From positions 25,048,001-25,112,000 of the forward strand of contig NC_079884.1 of the NCBI RefSeq assembly GCF_029227915.1: 64,000 bases of DNA, read 5' to 3'. Both the position numbers and the translations under genes were made by a program. Within the stretch, counting starts at the first letter, position 1; every line of letters begins with the position of its first letter. This document shows positions 58,317 to 64,000 of the stretch, in pieces. A model generated the notes under the pieces. The model did not search any database, had not been told where the DNA came from, and worked only from the letters and a program-made list of their open reading frames with translations. The DNA is from Hydractinia symbiolongicarpus. Lineage: Eukaryota > Cnidaria > Hydrozoa > Anthoathecata > Hydractiniidae.

Positions 58317-59097
58317 GTATTTTTGGTTTTATGAAGTTGATATGTATACCGACGGCACTACGTCAGTGGTACTTTTTCGTTCATGCATCTACGAAGCTAC
58401 CTTATTAATAAAAATATTTTGGTAGCTATACCCGAAAATTTGGTCACCTTTTACTAACAGAAGATAAAACTGGTCACTTCACGTATTTTAAAAGCAACGT
58501 AACTGTCAAAAGATTACACGCCTTTTTTATAAGAAACATGAGGCTTAAATTCCCTAAATTTAAAAAAACACTTCAGAAACATTGGCAGGCTGAGTTAAGC
58601 ACAAAAGGGAAGACTTTTTTGTCAAAGATAGCGTAGTTTAACATTAAATAAAATGTATAATGAGCTATCATCTTCTTCAGTGAACTCAACAAAAACGTTC
58701 TCCTTGGGAAATTTAAGAACTTTCTTTAAGGAACATTATAATTTGAAAAATCCAAGCCCTAATACATGTTTTTTATATATAAGCATTCGTAGGCTTAAAT
58801 TTGGTTCTTTTTAAGCAGATGCTTAACATTATGTGAAGCCTGAGAAGATGCTAGTTTTTATGTTTTGTGTTTCGTGAGCAGATTTTCTTTTTATTCTTTA
58901 TGTCTTCAAATACGCATATTTTGAGCCTGATCATGTGTTTTTCATATTCCATAGCATATTCCAATAAACCTCTTTGCCATTGAGCATAACCTAAGCATAT
59001 ATTGAGCCTAAAGAAGTAATTTTCATAAGCATCCTTAAGCCTCATTTTGGAAATTTAATTGCTTATAAAAAAAAACGTGTGGCATAACATCACTGTT

Positions 59098-59406
59098 GGA
59101 GATGATGGCGATTATTCGTTTTTGATGATGGTAGTGGTGGTGAATAATAGTGGTGATAGTGATGTTAATAGTTGTGGTAATGTTGATGGTGGTGGTGGCG
59201 GTGGTGAATAATAGTGATGATGGTGATGTTAATGATGGTGCTAATGGTTGTGGTGGGGAATAGTAATAATGGTGGCAACTAGTGGTGATGGTGATGTTAA
59301 TAATGATGTTGATGGGATTGGTGGTGGTGGTGGTGATAGTGATGATTGTGACGGCGGTGATGATGATGATGATGATGATGTTCGTGATGATGTTGGTGAT
59401 GACGAT
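59098..59406 (+). repeat. GAT/GGT trinucleotide-type microsatellite
   Basis: About 300 bp of imperfect GATGATGGTGGT repeats with interruptions. Confidence 0.93.
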
Positions 59407-59927
59407 AAATAAAATCAGTGCATGGTTTATTTTTTGCCGGTAAAAACACCTACCTTATTCCAGAAATTAACGAGGCATCTAATTAAAATCCGGATTAATT
59501 TCGTGTCTCGTTAATTGAAATAAGTAAATACTACAGAGGTGTGTTTTTTTACATTGCATCCTTAAAGCTTCCCTTTAAAATTAATATATATATACGTTTG
59601 TGTTTATTTTTTGTTTGTGTATGTAACCAAACAGATAAACACTTTAAAAAAATGTCAACTGTTTTGGACAATGATTTTAGGGACTTGCAGCACAGGAGTA
59701 TCCTATCTTCAGCAAAAAGGTTAATCGTTCAATATATTATAGATTTATGGAAGTCGGTGATGTATAATAAAAAAGCAGGGGCCCCAGAACCGAACCCTGG
59801 GTGGGAGACAGTGACAAACTGCTAACTTTTTTTAAAAAATGAATAAAACCATAGGCTAACACCACAGATGCCATAGTGTTCGAACACATTGTTTCAGTCA
59901 GTGTCGCCAAGACTCTGAGAGAGTATC

Positions 59928-60005
59928 AACCTCGATCCCAGGGCTTTTTTTCTCTCTTTGATATAAGTGATCAAAAAGAGAAAAAAAGCCCTGGGATCGA
60001 GGTTG
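59928..60005. repeat. Long hairpin, 33-34-bp arms
   Basis: CAACCTCGATCCCAGGGCTT followed by TTTTTCTCTCTTTG is inverted as CAAAAAGAGAAAAAAAGCCC followed by TGGGATCGAGGTTG, around an 11-bp centre. The arms differ by a single change. It is probably a minimal foldback MITE. Confidence 0.9.
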
Positions 60006-60033
60006 GGGTTTGTATATTTTGTTGTTGGTGCTG

Positions 60034-60167
60034 TATGTAGGCAACACATGCGCTCTCCTTCGATATGTTTTCGAGATGACTAGTATGGGCTGATCTCATG
60101 TATGTAGGCAACACATGCGCTCTCCTTCGATATGTTTTCGAGATAATTAGTATGGGCTGATCTCATG
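60034..60167 (+). repeat. 67-bp tandem duplication
   Basis: TATGTAGGCAACACATGCGC begins both units at 60034 and 60101. The copies differ by only one or two bases (GATGACTAG against GATAATTAG). Confidence 0.95.
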
Positions 60168-60792
60168 CAGTCTTCTTGTTCCCCTTGGGACTATCGTGCC
60201 GTTCATGTTTATATCGCACGTAAGAGGAAGTTTTTTGAGTTCTCTGTTGTATTGTTAGTGTTATCTTATATGATTTCTGTGTTATGTGGTTCACAAAAAG
60301 TGAGTTAGTTTTTGGATATTGTTGTTTCTTAGTTGTGTTTTCAGTTGTGTTTTTATCCTACTCAGGTTTTTTTTATAAGTTTCTGTGTGTGTTCTTAGTT
60401 CTTGTTTTTAAAATTGCCTATGTCTCTGTCGCCCGGTATTTTGTATTTGGCCTATGTCCATGTGAACATCCAGTGAATCAACTGGATCATCCCCTTTTAA
60501 AACTTTGCTTACTCTATTTTCACTTGTGGTGTGGGAGTGTAATCACTGAATGTCTAAAGAGTTGTGTAGCTACTTGTGTTTTTATATTCTCTGTATAATT
60601 TAAAAGGCACTTTCTTCTGCCATTTTAGTTCCTAATTTGCTTTGTACTGTGTTACGCGATCACTCCGTTAGAGAAACTGGCCTTGTAAACTAAAAAAATT
60701 ATCTGCGCGAAGATTCTTAGACAGATCAATTCTCGAAAATAAATCTTTGCGAAGTTACAAAAATTTTTTTTCGCTAAAAGTTATTCCGCTTA

Positions 60793-61452
60793 AGCCGGGG
60801 CAAATCGAGGCAACTTCTTGAGCAACATTACCCGTCAACATGTTGACGAAGAAAATCTAATCTAAAAATGTTGATTAACATTTATTAACTTTTTATAAAT
60901 GTTGATCAACATTATTGATGAGTTTTATATGTTGCTACGATTTGCTATAACCATCAACATTTCTCGCAACATCTTTCAGTATTTTCGAATCATTAAACTG
61001 CAAATTCGAATGTTCTAGCACGAATTCTAATGTTTTTTTTTCGAGTGTATACACGACTTGCATGAAAATAAGATCAAATTCATTTTTTCCATCGTTTCTC
61101 TACTCCTGGACGAGGTTATCATTGCGTCCTTTCTCTTCCCTTCTTTGAATCCATTTTCTGGTAGGGCCTCGCTTTCTTTCTTTATCGTCATCTATTACCA
61201 ATGCCAGCAATAAACTTGCTGCAGCTTCCTTCTCCGCCATTTTGAAAAAAGAGAATGAATGGTCACGTTTCAGTAGAATGTAGTTGCTCAAAATGTTGAC
61301 GAGAATGTTGACCGATTTGCCTCGGGATTTAACTTTTGGAAAAACTAGTTTTTATAAGTAAATGTTGACGAAAATGTTAACGAGGTATATCAAATCGTAT
61401 CAACATGTTGCTCACAATGTTGACGAGAATGTTGACCGATTTGCCCCGGGCT
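60793..61452. mobile_element. Decayed PIF/Harbinger element, TTA duplication
   Basis: The ends are AGCCGGGGCAAATCG and, reversed, AGCCCGGGGCAAATCG, flanked by TTA on both sides (60790-60792, 61453-61455). TTA/TAA duplications are the PIF/Harbinger hallmark. Repeats of CAACATGTTGACG-type words fill the subterminal parts. A second copy of the right-hand end lies about 120 bp inside (near 61318), so that end is partly duplicated. A transposase scrap is still present. Confidence 0.78.
61100..61240 (-). pseudogene. PIF/Harbinger transposase N-terminal remnant
   Basis: This minus-strand frame starts MAEKEAAASLLLALVIDDDK and reads RKWIQRREEKGRNDNLVQE before a stop. The (R/P)W(I)xRRxExGxxxxLVQEL pattern is typical of the start of HARBI1-like transposases. 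Only about 47 codons remain and the catalytic DDE part is missing. Confidence 0.68.
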
Positions 61453-61455
61453 TTA

Positions 61456-64000
61456 ACTTTTAAAAAAAATAGTTTTTATCAGTAAATTTTCTTTTTCTTG
61501 TAGTTGGTCAGCTGGCAAAAAGGCCTAAACAAATTAAAATTGCGCAAAAGTACTAGATTCGTGATAATAATTCTTCGCAAAAAACCTTGAAATAAATCAG
61601 TTGCGAAAGAAAACTTCGCGAAATATCTTGGCATGACTGAAACGCGAAAATTACTTTTCGCAAAATGTTTTTTTTCGCACTTCGTGGAAAAAAAACAATC
61701 AGTCAAACTTAAGTTTGGTAAACAGCATGTAAAATGCTTTTAACACGACACCTCTTCTTTCACAGTAATCCACTCTACGGACACAAAACCCTGGAATTTA
61801 ATTTAGATAAAGTTCAAATTGCGTGAATTTAGTTTGAAAGAAGTATATTTAATTGCTTGTGGGCCGAACTTTGAAATTTCACACCTCGTCCCAATATAAT
61901 TGGAGGAGGGTTGTAGAAGGCGCAATAGATTTGAGAACTTTTTTGCAGATTATGGTTCTGTTTACCCTCTTTACTGACATTTTAAAAATGGTTTTAAATA
62001 GCTTCTTTCGTGTTCTAAAGTCAAAGTTTTACTTCATGTGATGTCTTATTTGCTTGTTGCGGCAGGCATTCAAACTTACCCATGTCGGCGGACAACGGAG
62101 AAAAAATTAAAATAACTATCAGTATGCTTTTTTAACGAGAGGGAGGATAGCAAACCAACAAATTTTCAATGACATTTTAAAAGTTCTAAACCTCACATGA
62201 ATCCGCCTCCCCACAAGTTGAGGCTCTGTGAAGACTTGCGTTGGAACAACACTGAATTAGGGGGCAGGATGGCGCTAGAAAAAAGTAGTCTCAATATATT
62301 TATTGTGAGGTTGTAGGAATACTGACTTCCAGAATATCTTCCAATTTTTCTGTTTGTTGCAAATTTTAAAACAACCTCTTCCCCACGCCTTCTTATGCTT
62401 TTTGTATTTGAAAGACCTTGTTCAGGCTGTCAAATTATAAAAAGCCTTACAAGTCCTCGGGACGAGGCTGGTGTAAAGAGAGAGATTTTCAGTATTAAAC
62501 TAAACCATAAAATAACGAAAGTGATCTTAGGATAGTTGATATGGGAATGAGATTTGTTGAGTTGGAAAACCACGAATGGGTTGTTGTTGTAAATTTGAAC
62601 CTGAGATAGTTATAATCCCGCATTTTTCCCGCGCTTTTTTTGTGTTTTTTATATTAACGTGGTTTTGCCTAAAATTTACGAAATTCGTTAAAATGTCAGT
62701 ACCTCAAACAATAGTACGTTTAAGATGGCTACATTAAATTTTTTATTGTGCTGTAACAAAAAAGGTTTCTATTTATCATTATTTATTACTCAAACCGCCC
62801 TTTCCATGTTGTAAAACCCAGTAATTCGGTTGCAGGCTATCTCATAAAATAAATTAATTAGGCGTGCATAAAAAACAATCAATTTAATTTCTACAAATGA
62901 AATCGTATTAAAGATCAATTCTTCTAAATGATATTTCATTTTGTATAGGCATCATCGTCATACCAAAATATGTCCGTTTAAAATGTTAGCTGCCCAATTC
63001 TACTTACATAAAACAAAACATGTTTTTGTACTCAGTCATAAGTCATAGAAATATTTACCTGTCAATAAAAATGTGCAATTCCAATTCTGTAAATTGTTTG
63101 CATGAAAACTAAATAATACGAATTACCGCGGGTACTTATTTTACGAGTTTAAAAATTACATTTATAGTATTAATTTTAGCGGATGATAGTTTACCATAAA
63201 TTTCGCGGCTATTCATTTTTGCAATTGAAGTAAAATTAGAATTGTTTTCAGGGTCAATTCCATATGGGATATTATAGTTGAGGAAATTAAAATGAAGTTT
63301 ATCCAACATTTTGAGATTAGCTGTTTATACCCTTAGTTTCTTATTATCACGTACTTAATGTTGGTTTCCACTAACACAGTTGTTAAACCACTAGTGCACA
63401 CCAGTTTAAGATCTGATTTTCTTATTAGAAGCAAATATTGTAAAATAGAGCGACGCAAGATATTGCGCAACAAATTTATATAGAGCTCTACAATGGTTGC
63501 ACAGTAATTACGAATTTTAATAGAACCAAAGATTCGGACATAAATGTTATAAAGGATAATTGATTTCCACCAGCGAAGGCGGAATCTTTAATATCGTGTG
63601 AGAAGATAGATAGAGAGATAGGGATATAGATAGAGACAGCACAGCTAGGCTGGACGCCCGAAAATTATCCAGGCTAAAGATTTTTTTCTGAGAGCGAGGC
63701 TAAAATGAGTTTTAAGCCAATAAGAATCCTAACAGTGCAACAGATTTTTTTATTATCCAATGAACAATACTTTATTTTAAGGTTTATATGCTATCGAACG
63801 TTAAAACTCGTGCAGTGTAGCATAATGAAGATCGTCTTATAATGCGCCATCTTTGATGTTACGTCATTTCTTTCTTTCTGTACAATTTTGCATTTTATTT
63901 TTTATTTATTGAGTTGTATTTTAACATTGCAGGCTAGTTACAATAATAATTGAGAATTCTCAATGATTTGTTCACCCCATAATTCTCCGTTTTCAAGATC
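61456..64000. other. Gene-free right end of the window
   Basis: AT-rich sequence with TTCGCGAA-type repeat scraps (61560-61680), a GACGAGG word near 62460 related to the short MITEs, and a GATAGA tract near 63605. I see no conserved coding sequence or RNA gene. Confidence 0.5.

Noticed and set aside
60284-60598. 104-codon hydrophobic + strand ORF
   Set aside because: T-rich sequence gives Phe/Leu/Val-rich translation; no signal of a real protein.

Overview
The window is AT-rich, intron-rich animal DNA. The gene content and repeat types point to a cnidarian, most likely a hydrozoan; that is an inference, not something read directly. Two ordinary host genes lie on the + strand. The first is a Suv4-20/KMT5B-C type histone H4K20 methyltransferase (coding exons 19405-37104, 7 exons, 529 aa). 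The second is the Wnt co-receptor LRP5/6 (coding exons 39801-57184, 16 exons, about 1709 aa). For both I followed every splice phase and the reading frame stays open from start to stop.

Bases 1-12828 are one satellite array of about 87-bp monomers, built from several monomer types in higher-order blocks. Each monomer contains a ~54-bp imperfect palindrome. The array resumes at 18781-19015. Between the two parts sits a complete 5952-bp DNA transposon (12829-18780), flanked by a 4-bp ACAA target duplication and ending in CACGGCTGTTTCAG inverted repeats. On its minus strand it carries one 9-exon gene with no visible break, predicted to be 965 aa. The N-terminal half has the RAG1-type cysteine/histidine region and C3HC4 RING. 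The rest has a DDE-type core with a CxxC and an HxxxxH zinc pair. This RAG1-like element is the main discovery candidate. Its two ends carry the same two sequence blocks, separated by 3 bp at one end and 13 bp at the other, a difference of about one helical turn that recalls the 12/23 design of RAG recombination signals.

The methyltransferase introns are rich in repeats: a LINE reverse-transcriptase tail, a frameshifted transposase-like fragment, a 773-bp inverted-repeat element, and a 1785-bp unit present three times in tandem (24191-29545), each copy with a tRNA-like sequence. LRP5/6 introns hold a TAA-flanked MITE and a 1023-bp Tc1/mariner-type MITE that ends 39 bp before an exon. Downstream of LRP5/6 (57600-64000) I see no gene, only small repeats, a GAT/GGT microsatellite, a long hairpin and a decayed PIF/Harbinger element.

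The two host genes are not an operon and have no evident shared pathway: one acts on chromatin, the other in Wnt signalling. The transposon is an insertion into satellite DNA about 620 bp upstream of the methyltransferase start codon.
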